Origin: AG2 sp036493735
GTDB taxonomy: Bacteria > Gemmatimonadota > Gemmatimonadetes > Gemmatimonadales > Gemmatimonadaceae
Length of the DNA: 64,000 bases
NCBI GenBank assembly: GCA_036493735.1
Contig: DASXPH010000103.1
Coordinates: 1-64,000 of the forward strand
Direction: 5' to 3'
Shown piece after piece: positions 24,764-34,300 of this stretch (the first letter of the stretch is position 1; the number at the start of each line of letters is the position of its first letter). The notes beneath the pieces are model-generated. The model was not told where the DNA came from and did no database searches. It saw only the letters and a list, made by a program, of their open reading frames with translations. Position numbers and translations under genes: made by a program.

Positions 24764-27139
24764 ATGCTCCGCGCAAACCGTCTCTTTCTGTCGCTCAGCC
24801 TCGGTGTCGGCCTCGCCGCCCAACCTCGACTAGCACTCGCTCATGGCCACGGCGCCCCCGCTGGCGACATCTCCGGTACGGTCACCGACAGCAGCAGTGG
24901 GCAGCCGCTGCCGTCAGCCGAAGTCAGCGTCATGCAGGGCGGCAGCATCGTCGCCAATACGCAGACCGATGGATTCGGACGCTACACCATGCACAACCTG
25001 AACGCCGGAAATTACGTGGTATCCGCGCGCATGATCGGCTTTCGTCCGCTGACGCACACCGTGACGATCGCCGCAACCGGCGGAGATCTCGCCAATGTCG
25101 ACTTCAAGCTCGTGCCCGCGGCAGTCAATCTCTCGGTCGTCCAGGTCACGGCCACGGTGCCCATAGCCGTCGACACGAGATCGGGGAATCAGGTCTTTCA
25201 GCAGAACGAGTATCACGGCGCACCAACGAACACGACGTCGCAGATCCTGCAGCTGAGCATTGCCGGCGCGGCGCGAGCGCCGACGGGTGAAGTACACATC
25301 CGGGGTCAGCACGCCGAGTACACCTACTACGTGGATGGCGTGCCCGTTCCCTCCGGCATTTCAGGAAGTCTCAACGAGCTGTTCGACCCCCAGGTCGTGA
25401 ATCAGATCGACTTCCAGACTGGCGGCTGGGACGCGGAATATGGCAACAAGAACGCGGCGATCGTGAACGTCACGACGCGCATCCCCGCGGGGGGATTCCA
25501 CGGCGACGTGGGATCATACATCGGCAGCTACGACGCGAAGACGACGACCTCCGACCGCGGCTTCAACGGCCAATCGGCGAGTCTCAGCACCAACGCGGGC
25601 CCATGGGGCTTTTTCCTCTCCGGAGCGCGCCAATTCAGCGACATGCGCCGCGAGCCGGTGGTCTTCGATACGGCGACGTCGAAGGTTGTGAACTTTCATA
25701 ACCAGGGTACGGACTACTTTGGCTTCGGAAAGATCCAGTTCACGCCGAGCACCCACGACGTGTTCGGCCTCGACCTCAACGCGTCGCGCACACGCTTTCA
25801 GGTGCCGTACGACACCTCGGGGCATACCCTGAACGACGACGCCCAGACGGACGTGAACTCGTTCGTGAACTTTGGCTGGCGGCATCAGTTCGGCGACGCG
25901 AGCCAGGGCGGCCAGTCGGAGAATGCCGACCTGTTTGCCGCGTTCTTCTATCGGCACGGGAGCCTCAGCTACGTACCCGGCGCCGTGGATACGCCGCAGT
26001 TCGTGTTCTTCCCCGACACGGCGCATTACAATCTTACCGAAGACCGGCAGTTCAACACGTTAGGCACGAAGATCGATTACACGATCCATCCGCGGCACGA
26101 GCTGACGTTCAAGGTGGGGACCCAGGCGTCATCGACGAATGGCCATGAGAACTTCGTGACGACCTCCGCCAATGGCACGGGGCCCTCGTCGAGCTCCGGA
26201 CTGCAGGGCTGGGACGCCGGCGTTTACGCGCAGGCCGTCTACGCACCCATCGAGCAGTTCGAGATTCGAACCGGCGCGCGCTACGATGCGCATAACGCGC
26301 CCTTTGCCAACACGCAGTCCCAGGTGAGCCCTCGGCTGCGTTTCAACTTCTATCCGTCACCGTCGACGACGTTGTACGCGTACTATGGCCGCCTCTTCAT
26401 GCCCACGAACGTGGAGGACCTCCGCGCGATCACGAGCATCGCGCAGGGTGACACGGTGGCGCAGCCCACGCTCCCCGAGCGCGACAACTTCTACGAGCTC
26501 GGATGGATTCAACGCCTCCCTGCCGGGATCAATCTCAAGCTGTCGGGATATCGGAAAGACTCCAAACCAGGGATCGACGACAACACCGTTCCAGGATCGG
26601 CGATCGTAACGTCGGTCGATATCGCTGACGTACACGTCACGGGTATCGAGAGTGTCGTCGAGATACGGCCGGCTGGCCCGCTCACAGGCTACTTCAACGT
26701 CGCGTTGAACCATGCATATGGTCACGGCCCGATCACCGGCGGTTTCTTTCCGGTGCAGACGCCGCAGAGCTTCTTCGACCTCGACCACGATCAGCGGCTG
26801 TCGGTCGTCGCCAGCGCGACGTACGCCGTCAACCGACTCTACTTCAGCGGCACCGGCATCTATGGTAGCGGCCTGACGAATGGTGTCGATCCCGCCGACT
26901 GCGACTGCAAGTACGGCACGGGACTCTTCGACTTCAACAGCGGCATCAAGGTCAAGCCGAGCACGGTGTTCAACTTCAGCGCCGGCTATTCACTGGTTGC
27001 CGGGTCGACGGTCATGAGGCCGGAGCTGTACATCGAGAATGTGTTCGACAAGACGTATCTATTGAAGGGCGCCTTCTTCAGTGGTGCGTCGGTGGGGCGT
27101 CCGCGGAGCATTCAGCTTCGCCTCAATGTCGGGATGTAG
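24764..27139 (+). CDS. TonB-dependent receptor with CarboxypepD-like N-terminal domain
   Basis: 791 aa. A signal peptide (LFLSLSLGVGLAAQPRLALA) and a His-rich patch HGHGAP are followed by a CarboxypepD_reg-like domain (GDISGTVTDSSSGQPLPSAEV, TDGFGRYTMHNLNAGNYVV). The plug is at about 145-245 (EVHIRGQHAEYTYYVDGVPVP, GWDAEYGNKNAAIVNV), and the barrel ends with a C-terminal strand RSIQLRLNVGM. It imports or binds a large ligand at the outer membrane using TonB energy. The substrate is unknown; the His patch could suggest a metal. A CGTTAGGC octamer is inside it at 26058. No tonB/exbBD genes are in the window. Confidence 0.85.
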   Translation: MLRANRLFLSLSLGVGLAAQPRLALAHGHGAPAGDISGTVTDSSSGQPLPSAEVSVMQGGSIVANTQTDGFGRYTMHNLNAGNYVVSARMIGFRPLTHTVTIAATGGDLANVDFKLVPAAVNLSVVQVTATVPIAVDTRSGNQVFQQNEYHGAPTNTTSQILQLSIAGAARAPTGEVHIRGQHAEYTYYVDGVPVPSGISGSLNELFDPQVVNQIDFQTGGWDAEYGNKNAAIVNVTTRIPAGGFHGDVGSYIGSYDAKTTTSDRGFNGQSASLSTNAGPWGFFLSGARQFSDMRREPVVFDTATSKVVNFHNQGTDYFGFGKIQFTPSTHDVFGLDLNASRTRFQVPYDTSGHTLNDDAQTDVNSFVNFGWRHQFGDASQGGQSENADLFAAFFYRHGSLSYVPGAVDTPQFVFFPDTAHYNLTEDRQFNTLGTKIDYTIHPRHELTFKVGTQASSTNGHENFVTTSANGTGPSSSSGLQGWDAGVYAQAVYAPIEQFEIRTGARYDAHNAPFANTQSQVSPRLRFNFYPSPSTTLYAYYGRLFMPTNVEDLRAITSIAQGDTVAQPTLPERDNFYELGWIQRLPAGINLKLSGYRKDSKPGIDDNTVPGSAIVTSVDIADVHVTGIESVVEIRPAGPLTGYFNVALNHAYGHGPITGGFFPVQTPQSFFDLDHDQRLSVVASATYAVNRLYFSGTGIYGSGLTNGVDPADCDCKYGTGLFDFNSGIKVKPSTVFNFSAGYSLVAGSTVMRPELYIENVFDKTYLLKGAFFSGASVGRPRSIQLRLNVGM

Positions 27140-27962
27140 AAAAGGAAGAGCGCGTGGCGGGCGGTCGGCTCTGCCATTGGGCGGCGGTCCTCGCTATACC
27201 ACCGAGGGCACGCGCGCCACATTGGCACTGCTGCTGTGCATACTCGGCGCATTTGTTCTGGTCGCAATCCGTCTCGGCATACCGCCGAATGAGCAATCAC
27301 TGATTCGTGCGTTGAGCGATCGAGATCCCGCGATACGTGCCCGCGCCGCATTCGAGCTCTCTCAGGAACACCAGTCATCGCCGGCGGCAATCATTGCGCT
27401 GGCCAATGTTCTCGAAGACAGCGACGAGGACCCGCGAAGCGAGGCCGTCGCGGCGCTGATCAGCATTGGCCGCCACGATACGGCCGAGGGCGGGGCGGTG
27501 ACGCGGGCGATGAGCGCAATCATCTCGCGGCAATCGGTTGGGCGGTCGCTACGCATGCAGGCTATACAGGTCCTGGGCCAGCTCGGAAGGAGCGGTCGAA
27601 GCGTCGAAGAGCCACTTCTCCTCGTCCTCGCTGGGGAAGACGATGAAGAGCGGGCGGCCGCGGCAGCCGCCTTGGGGCAAGCCGGCGCGGGCGGCGCTGA
27701 AACAATTCGAGCTCTCGAACGAGCGGTGGCCGACCCGATGCCGGAGGTTCGCGCTGCCGCGCTCGAATCACTCGCTCGGATGCGGCCGGGTGACACGACG
27801 CCACGTGTTGCTGCTCGGTGGATCATGGACACGCTCCGTACTAATGGCCGGCACCGCGCTCACGCGACAGCAGCTCGATACGCTCATTGGCTATTTGGTC
27901 ATCGGCATGCTGATCGGGGCGGCAGCTTTACCAACAATTCTCCGGCCCGCGTCGTATCCTAG
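27126..27962 (+). CDS. HEAT-repeat membrane protein with foreign C-terminal tail
   Basis: The likely start is the ATG at 27126, overlapping the receptor stop by 14 bp, though a later start is possible. One membrane segment (LALLLCILGAFVLVAIRLG) is followed by HEAT-like repeats (LIRALSDRDPAIRARAAFELS, DDEERAAAAAALGQAGAGG, PMPEVRAAALESLARM). These repeats form scaffold surfaces for protein binding. From about 27840 the frame runs across a scrap of lgt in the wrong phase, so the last 40 residues (GRHRAHATAARYAHW) are not native, and the gene's true 3' end was replaced. Confidence 0.6.
   Translation: MSGCRKGRARGGRSALPLGGGPRYTTEGTRATLALLLCILGAFVLVAIRLGIPPNEQSLIRALSDRDPAIRARAAFELSQEHQSSPAAIIALANVLEDSDEDPRSEAVAALISIGRHDTAEGGAVTRAMSAIISRQSVGRSLRMQAIQVLGQLGRSGRSVEEPLLLVLAGEDDEERAAAAAALGQAGAGGAETIRALERAVADPMPEVRAAALESLARMRPGDTTPRVAARWIMDTLRTNGRHRAHATAARYAHWLFGHRHADRGGSFTNNSPARVVS
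27844..27927 (+). pseudogene. Second lgt scrap
   Basis: In frame from the ATG at 27844 the DNA encodes ALTRQQLDTLIGYLVIGMLIG. It matches, with conservative changes, RLTRRQLDTLVGYLVVGMLVG of the lgt at 18807. DNA identity over about 70 bp is roughly three quarters, so this is a diverged homologue and not a recent copy. It starts and ends abruptly inside the tail of the HEAT gene. Confidence 0.65.
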
Positions 27963-27995
27963 ATATGGTGTTTGACATCTCATACGGGAAGGACG

Positions 27996-28253
27996 ATGGG
28001 CACCCCGAACGCAGAGCGACGGGATTCGGACGGGACCGACTTCACCGGGTCGGAACTCCCCGCGATCGGTGCGGTACGCACGTTCGCGGTCGACGGTCAA
28101 GGCTGGACGGTGCGCGAAGTCAGCGATCCCTTGACACATGCCACCGCGCTCGTCTTCTCCTCCGACCGTATCGCGCGCCGCATCCGTCATTACCCCCCGA
28201 ATTGGCGAGAGCTATCTGTCGAGCAGCTACATGCCTTGAGTTGGCAACGCTGA
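27996..28253 (+). CDS. Small hypothetical protein, paralogue of the gene at 52566
   Basis: The ATG at 27996 has GGAAGGA close upstream; 85 aa. The C-terminal 55 residues (GQGWTVREV, then ALVFSSDRIARRIRHYP and NWRELSVEQLHALSW) align along their length with the protein at 52566-52805 (DVLWTVTERD, LIFASSEAFRRVWLYP, GWRDLITASLIALSW). The shared ends LSWQR and LSWSR are striking. It is a soluble alpha/beta protein of unknown function. A CGTTAGGC octamer follows the gene at 28277. Confidence 0.6.
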   Translation: MGTPNAERRDSDGTDFTGSELPAIGAVRTFAVDGQGWTVREVSDPLTHATALVFSSDRIARRIRHYPPNWRELSVEQLHALSWQR

Positions 28254-28340
28254 CAAACTTTGCTGCGTATCGCGTTCGTTAGGCGCCACAACTCAAGCGA
28301 CTAAGACTTTTCGTCGCTAACGGTCAAGCGGCTTCGCGAC

Positions 28341-29099
28341 GTGCATCAGCGCCGCGAGTTCATCGTTGGTGCGCTGCGAGAGGTCTTCCGTTATGCGCGC
28401 TGGGCCAGGATTCCGGTAGATCAGCGCGCTCACTGGGTCGCGGAGTTGCTGTTCGACGTTGCGATCACCTTGGGCGACCAGCGCCACGCGACTCCGCGTC
28501 ACTTGGGCGCCTATGTCACAGGCGCTTGTCGGCTCAGGGTTCGTGAAACCAGAGAACGCGACGCAACATATCGCGCGCGTATTGTTGATGCGTTGTCTGA
28601 CATTCATGAGAACACAACAGGCTTTAGACAAATTGTCGTCGACAGCCTGTGCTCGGAACGATCGGTGCGCGATGCTAGAGGACCTGATTGGGAGCCGGTG
28701 CCACTTGCGCCTGTGCTCGAGCGACTGGTCAGCGCATTCGATGAAGGCATCACAGAAGACGAGCGCACCATGCTGCGCTGGCTCGGCGCTCAGATCTCCT
28801 ACACGAGGATCGCTGAGTGGCTCGGAATTACCCGACCCGCGGCCGTCAGCCGCATTCAGCGTCTTCGCGCACGTCTCATCGAGGCCGCGTTTCGCTTTGT
28901 CACTGAACTCGACCTCGCCGAGCGTGTCGAGCTCGTGCGCTTTCTTCGAAGAACAGGCGCCGTTTCGGAAGAGCGAATCCTCGCATTAGAGATGTCGAAG
29001 CACTCGCCCTTGCGCACCACGACCAGATCCGGCGTCGGGAATGAAGAAAATAGACCGTCCTCCCTCTGGCACGGATCAGAAACAGGAGTCGATCGATGA
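28341..29099 (+). CDS. Sigma-70-like regulator
   Basis: 252 aa from a GTG without an obvious Shine-Dalgarno sequence. The N-terminal half resembles a sigma region 2 loosely (WVAELLFDVAITLGD, LGAYVTGACRLRVRETR). The second half has a clearer region-4-type helix-turn-helix (ITEDERTMLRWLGAQISYTR, IAEWLGITRPAAVSRIQRLR). It may act as a sigma factor or as a DNA-binding regulator derived from one. Its stop overlaps the start of the S24-peptidase gene (ATGA), so the two proteins are made together and may act on each other. A 70-residue Arg/Ser-rich tail follows the HTH. Confidence 0.6.
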   Translation: MHQRREFIVGALREVFRYARWARIPVDQRAHWVAELLFDVAITLGDQRHATPRHLGAYVTGACRLRVRETRERDATYRARIVDALSDIHENTTGFRQIVVDSLCSERSVRDARGPDWEPVPLAPVLERLVSAFDEGITEDERTMLRWLGAQISYTRIAEWLGITRPAAVSRIQRLRARLIEAAFRFVTELDLAERVELVRFLRRTGAVSEERILALEMSKHSPLRTTTRSGVGNEENRPSSLWHGSETGVDR

Positions 29100-30028
29100 G
29101 TAATCAGAACGGACTGCCTCACTCCGGTGATTCCGAGCGGCGATATGGGCTTCGTCGCGCCAGCAATGCGCGAGAGGCTCAAGCGTGGAAAGAATTTGCC
29201 GCCGAGGCTCGCGAGCTCTTGGCTCTCGATCCCGACGATATGTCTCCAGAGGAGCTAGATCGTTTTGAGGCGATCAGTGACGCTTTCATTCACCTCCTCG
29301 GCTATGCATACGAGAGCGAGCGAGAAAGGAAGGCAGAGCGCGATCGGCGCCTCGTCGAGGAGCTGATTCGGCGTGACGGTAGTCGTCGAAAGAGGGTGCA
29401 ATCGCCAGCAACCGCTTTGAGTGATGTGGAGCGCGCCGCCTTACGCGATCGCATCCTGGTCGGACTGCACGCGCAGCAGCTACGGATGCGCGAAAGCAAG
29501 AAAGCGCCTTCTCGAACGCTTTTGGATCCTCCACAGGTAGCTTCGAAGGAGCTCCTGCGGGAGCTCGAATCCGGCCATCGGGCTTTGCTGGTACCCGAAC
29601 TCGGCGTGGCGGCAGGTATGGGCCACGAGATCTGGGACATCGAATGTACAACCGCGGTAGATGTGCCCGCCGATCTGCCGCGTGCACCCTACGTTGCGCT
29701 CCGAGTCTTCGGCGCGAGTATGGAGCCCCTGATACAGTCGGGCGATCTGGCGCTCGTCCGTGTCGGTGAAAAGGTCGAGGCGGGAAGCGTCGTCGTGGCG
29801 CGCGATCCGGAGCACGGTTACGTCATCAAGGAAGTCTCGCGCCTAACGGCGTCTGGTATCGAGCTGAGGTCGCTGAATCCACAGTTTCCTTCTGTGCGCC
29901 TCTCCCATGGGAGCGGCGTGGTACTCGGTACCGTCGTATTGCTGGTCACGTCGGTCATCATCGGCGAGCTAGCAGGCCTGCAGGGTTCGCGAGCACTAAC
30001 CCGTCACACGACTTCTTCACGCGTCTAA
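29096..30028 (+). CDS. S24 (LexA/UmuD-like) peptidase-domain protein
   Basis: 310 aa. The first 150 residues are charged and helical (AREAQAWKEFAAEARELLAL, ERERKAERDRRLVEELIRR) with no helix-turn-helix. From about residue 200 comes an S24 fold: YVALRVFGASMEPLIQSGD, where the Ser in GASMEP is the nucleophile, then VVARDPEHGYVIKEVSRL with the general-base Lys and a C-terminal LRSLNPQFPS strand. LexA-like proteins cut themselves when DNA is damaged. Here the partner DNA-binding module may be the overlapping sigma-like protein, so cleavage could release that regulator. This link is inference. The last 40 residues look hydrophobic. Confidence 0.75.
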   Translation: MSNQNGLPHSGDSERRYGLRRASNAREAQAWKEFAAEARELLALDPDDMSPEELDRFEAISDAFIHLLGYAYESERERKAERDRRLVEELIRRDGSRRKRVQSPATALSDVERAALRDRILVGLHAQQLRMRESKKAPSRTLLDPPQVASKELLRELESGHRALLVPELGVAAGMGHEIWDIECTTAVDVPADLPRAPYVALRVFGASMEPLIQSGDLALVRVGEKVEAGSVVVARDPEHGYVIKEVSRLTASGIELRSLNPQFPSVRLSHGSGVVLGTVVLLVTSVIIGELAGLQGSRALTRHTTSSRV

Positions 30029-30083
30029 TGCTCGTTAGGGAGCAACAGGTCACGCCCTATACGCACCCGCGAGCACAAGCACC

Positions 30084-30120
30084 TGCATACAGCAGGCAAC
30101 TTCTCTGGTAGAGGGCAACT
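30084..30120. repeat. 37-bp direct repeat, copy A
   Basis: TGCATACAGC, then CAACTTCTCTGGTAGAGGGC recurs at 30769-30805 with about four differences. The two copies flank the secreted-protein pseudogene at 30176-30726. Confidence 0.7.
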
Positions 30121-30175
30121 CAAAGCTCGCTGACACGACGTCAGCGATCCACGCCCGCAAACTGGAGGATGTGTC

Positions 30176-30726
30176 GTGTCGTTCATCAGGAGTCTCAGTC
30201 CATGCGGCCGGCTAGGAACTCGCGCCATTGCTGTGACGGCGCTAGCGCTCGCGTACGCCCCACAGGGAGCCGGGCAACAACCGATTCCACCGCCTTTGCC
30301 GCCGGCGCAGGTTTATCGCCCGCCAACGATCACAGTCGTGGAACCAGTGGCAGAAGCTAGCATTCCTCAAGATCGGCCGATCCTGATGTTTCGCTTCGCT
30401 ACCGGCGACTCGAGCGATCCTATCGACACACACAGCTTCGCCGTGGCCGTCGACGGAAAGGATCGCACCGCCTTGTTCCAGGAGGCTGGCGATGTCGCGT
30501 TCGGCCCTTTGGCGCTCCGCCGAACGAACGTCAAGTCGCGATCACCGTCGGGCCACACAGCATAGCCGCGCGAATTTGCTCACTTCGGAGTTTCTGTGGC
30601 GAAGTGGCAGCGACCGTCATCGTCGCCGCTTCGACGGCCCTGTCCCCGGAGGAGACACACGTGAGTGCCATCCAAACGCTGCTCGATCTTCTGCTGACGC
30701 TCATCAAGCGGCTACTCACGCCGTAA
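30176..30726 (+). pseudogene. Secreted hypothetical protein, frameshifted
   Basis: From GTG 30176 (GGAGGATGT upstream) the frame has a signal peptide (LGTRAIAVTALALAYAPQGAG), a Pro-rich linker and a domain TITVVEPVAEASIP, ILMFRFATGDSSDPIDTHSF. Near 30510 the sense continues one frame over (PPNERQVAITVGPHSIAARIC, then LDLLLTLIKRLL) and stops with TAA at 30724. The joined product would be about 183 aa and ends in a hydrophobic helix. No family is recognised; the extracellular Ig-like feel (P-x-D-x-x-S-F-x-V-x-V-D) is only suggestive. Confidence 0.55.
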
Positions 30727-30768
30727 ACTCGGCTCGGACAACTCTTTCGCTCGGCTTCGTTAGGCATA

Positions 30769-30805
30769 TGCATACAGCGACCAACTTCTCTGGTAGAGGG
30801 CCACT
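30769..30805. repeat. 37-bp direct repeat, copy B
   Basis: Second copy of the repeat at 30084, with the core CAACTTCTCTGGTAGAGGGC fully conserved. It follows a CGTTAGGC octamer at 30758. Confidence 0.7.
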
Positions 30806-31301
30806 GCAGCCGATCGACAGGCGATGGGCTGACAGCTGGCCGACTGACCATGAGGTGAGTCGTGTATGCCATCGCTCCTTCACCCGTTGCACTGGTCGTT
30901 AGGTGTCGAGGTCGCTCCTGCCGCCTCACTGTTGCGACTGATCGACCTCCGAAGTGCGCGGACCTGAGAGTCCGCCCAAGCAAATCCCCGACAGCCATCG
31001 CACCACTCGTCGCCGGTCGCGCTGGATCAGCCCGCGAGTGGCGGCAGCGTAACGCACGATCGCTCCATTGTCGTCTGCCGCGGCGCGCCTTGCGAGTCCG
31101 CCGGCCCTATCGAGCCCGGCGCGTCGCGACGATCAACCATCGCACAGGTCGAGGCGCGTGGTTTCAGCCTGCAGGCAGCGTGGCTTCGGATTCGAGATCG
31201 ATCGCTCACTGGTCTCGCGCTCGCGCCAGTGAAAAGAGCTCCTCGCCGTGATCGGCGAACTACGCACTCCGCAATTTCACATCTGACTCCGAGGAAGGCT
31301 T
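30806..31301. other. Stretch without a convincing gene before the Rhs gene
   Basis: Open frames exist on the plus strand. One of them, from about 30970, reads SGGSVTHDRSIVVC and VEARGFSLQAAWLRIRDR and runs past the Rhs start in another frame, but none has a start with a ribosome-binding site. It could be the tail of a lost gene. A CCGAGGAAGG ribosome-binding region lies at its end, just before the Rhs ATG. Confidence 0.3.
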
Positions 31302-34300
31302 ATGAAGTTCATAACAACTATGGTCGCCAGCGCGGTGCGGAGGCGGCCCGCTTGGTGGCTCGGTGCGATCATGGTACCGCTCGCTGCAGGTGCCTTCAGT
31401 TCGCGTCCGACAGTGCGCGTACCAACTCCTTCAACAAGACGCAGTATCCATCCGGACACCGAAGCTCCGTTCGTCCAGATCACTCCATCGGGAGCGATTC
31501 ACACGAGCGCCGTGAACGTGCTCATCTCGTATTGCGACGACAGCAGTCTCAATGCGAGCTCGCGCTCGATCACACGCGACGGCAGCTCGTGGGCACTGGG
31601 CTATACGACGAGCACGAAGCGTGGCTGCGGCGTATACGCCACCTCGTCAGGCAGCTTCACTCTCGCGCCCAATGCATCAACAACCATCGTCGCCGCGATC
31701 TCGGACAACATGGGAAACCGAGGCAGTGCGACGGTGACCATCACCTACGTACCGACGTACACGGTGACAGTGACGGCCGACAGCAGCGCGGTGACCCGGC
31801 AGTCCGATGCCACCACGTCACAGACGTTCACCGTTCGAAATAGTGGCAGCGAGACCGGCACGTACACACTGACACCGACATGCACCGGCGGCGTGAGCTC
31901 GTGCGGCGCCCCACCTTCGATTCAGGTCGCGTCAGGCCAGAGTGCGCCCGTCACCGTGAGCTACCACACTGCGATCGGGCCGGCGACGGGAAGTGTCAGT
32001 CTTAGAGCCGTCGCGACCCAGGACGCTTCCGCCAACAGCACGGGAACTTCAACCGTCACCGTAAGCGCTCTCCCGAGCAACGTGATGGTCAACGTCATGC
32101 TCCCCGGTTGGACGGGGCTCGAGCGGAGCAGTTGCCTCTCGATCGCAATCGTTCGCGACGTCGCCTACCAATGCGACGCGTTCCGCATTGCTCATCCGCT
32201 TCCGGCAGTGACGACGCGTGCCAGAGCGCGCGTACCCGCGCTCCTCTACTACAGCGACTGGGTTCAAGGGATGGGCGCGTCGGTCAACGTTAGCATCCCA
32301 ACGAGCATTCCGACCATACCGGACAGCGTTCAGTTCAACGTTTATAAACGAAATTCCGACAGCACGCGCACCCTGCTCGGAACGAGAAGCTACGGGTGGG
32401 CAGTAGATGGGTTTGGCCGCTCCCCCGAGCGGCTCTCCATCTCCTGGGTCACAGCATTGACTGGTGTTTTGTTCTACCGGCTGGAAGTTCGCTTCAAGAG
32501 CGGCAGCGGTGCCTGGCAGACGAACGCCCAGGCGGACGGTGAAATGCTGGGCACCTACCGAGTAAGTAGCTCGTTCGGTGCTGGTTGGTGGCTGGCCGGC
32601 GTCGAGCAACTCGCGTTGAATCAGGCCGGATCCGGTTCGCGTCCAGATAGCGTGGTGGCTTGGGTCGACGGCGACGGGAGTCTGCGGAAGTACGTGTATC
32701 GCCAGACCCTCTCGGGCCAGGATGTGTACACGGCAGACTATTCTCCGGACCGTCCAGATACGCTGATCAAGAGTCCGGGCGCCCCAACATTGCCGTGGAG
32801 CCGTCACGCCGCCAACAACGTGCGCGTCGTGTTCGACAATTACGGACGGCATAGCCTAACGATCAACCGCGTCGGCGATACAACGCGATTGGCGTGGAAG
32901 AGCGGTGGTGCGCTGCGTCTGGATACCCTGATCGTTCCCGGTGGCTTGCGATACGTGTTCCAGTACGACGCGAATGACCTGCTGGCGACGGTGGTTTCGC
33001 CTGCAGCTAGCGGTTCCCGCCAAGTTCAGTTCGCGCGCCAATACGTCAGCGGCGCGCCGACTGGTGGCGTTCGGAAGATCACCGACCCCAGTCAGGACTC
33101 AGTGACTTTCGAGTATCCGACTTGGGCACCGAGCACGGCGATCGTCGCGCGCACCGATCGGCGTCTCGTCCGCACGATCTTCGACTGGGAGCCGTGGGGA
33201 CCGGGCCTCAGCGATGCGGTGACGCCCGACGGCAATGGGAACAACGTGCCGCATTATTTCCACAACCCCGCGAACGTCGGGATGGCACCGACGAGTAAGC
33301 CAATCTCGGTCGATTCACTTTTCCTGCGGTACGTCAATCCGCGGGGGTACGCGACGATCTTCTGGTTGAACTCGTTAGGCGCACCGACGCAAATCACCAA
33401 TGCGGTTGGTCAGACGACGACGATCACGTACGGTGATAGCCGCTTCCCAGGGCTCGCGACGCAAGTGGTGGGGCCCGGCGGCCTGACATCGCAAGCGACG
33501 TACAACGCACGCGGACTCGCTGACAATACAATCGCCCTGAACCCATTCGGCGACGGGCGGAACGCCACCACGACCTATAGCTGGGATCCGAAGTGGAATA
33601 TGGTCACGGGTATTCACTCGCCGGCTGGTTCCGCCGACTCGATTGCGTATGACACTTCGGGCAATCGGCTCTGGCAACAGGATGGCCGTGGTAGTCTCAG
33701 TCGCGTGAACTTTGGCTATGACGCCCAGAATCGATTGATCACGGTACAGCCGCCAGGCAATCCGTCGAACAAGCTGCAGCAGATCGCCTACGATGCAACG
33801 CTGGGGAACGTCAGCAGTGTGACCACTCCGATGGGGTTCGTGAGTCACTACTACACCGACGCGATTGGTCGCGACACGCTGACGGATACGCCAATCGACA
33901 CGCTGCAGAGCCTGCGACAGAAGTCTCGGACGACTTACAACGTCGCGGATGAAGTGGATTCTACGATCTCGATCGGCCCGGCGGTGACCTACACGCTGCA
34001 ATCTGTAGGGCAGGCGCAGTGGTCGTCTCCTGTCCACGCGGAGACGCTGTACGTGAAGCATCAATATGACGCGGAGGGCAACCTCACGGCGGTGACTTCC
34101 GTGCCAGCGCCGCAGGACACGCTCGGCGATCTATTGATGCAGGATACCTACACGTACGACAACCTCGGCCGCAAAACCGCTCATGTTGTCGCGCACGGGC
34201 CGTGGGAGAATACGAGCTACGATTTGAACGGGAACGTGATCAGCAGCTGGCGACCGAGCGGCACGCTGACGATGCAGTATGATGCTCTGGACCGCCTCAC

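Noticed and set aside
28341..29099. Straightforward ECF sigma factor call
   Set aside because: The region 2 match is weak and the protein is longer than usual, so I call it sigma-like only.
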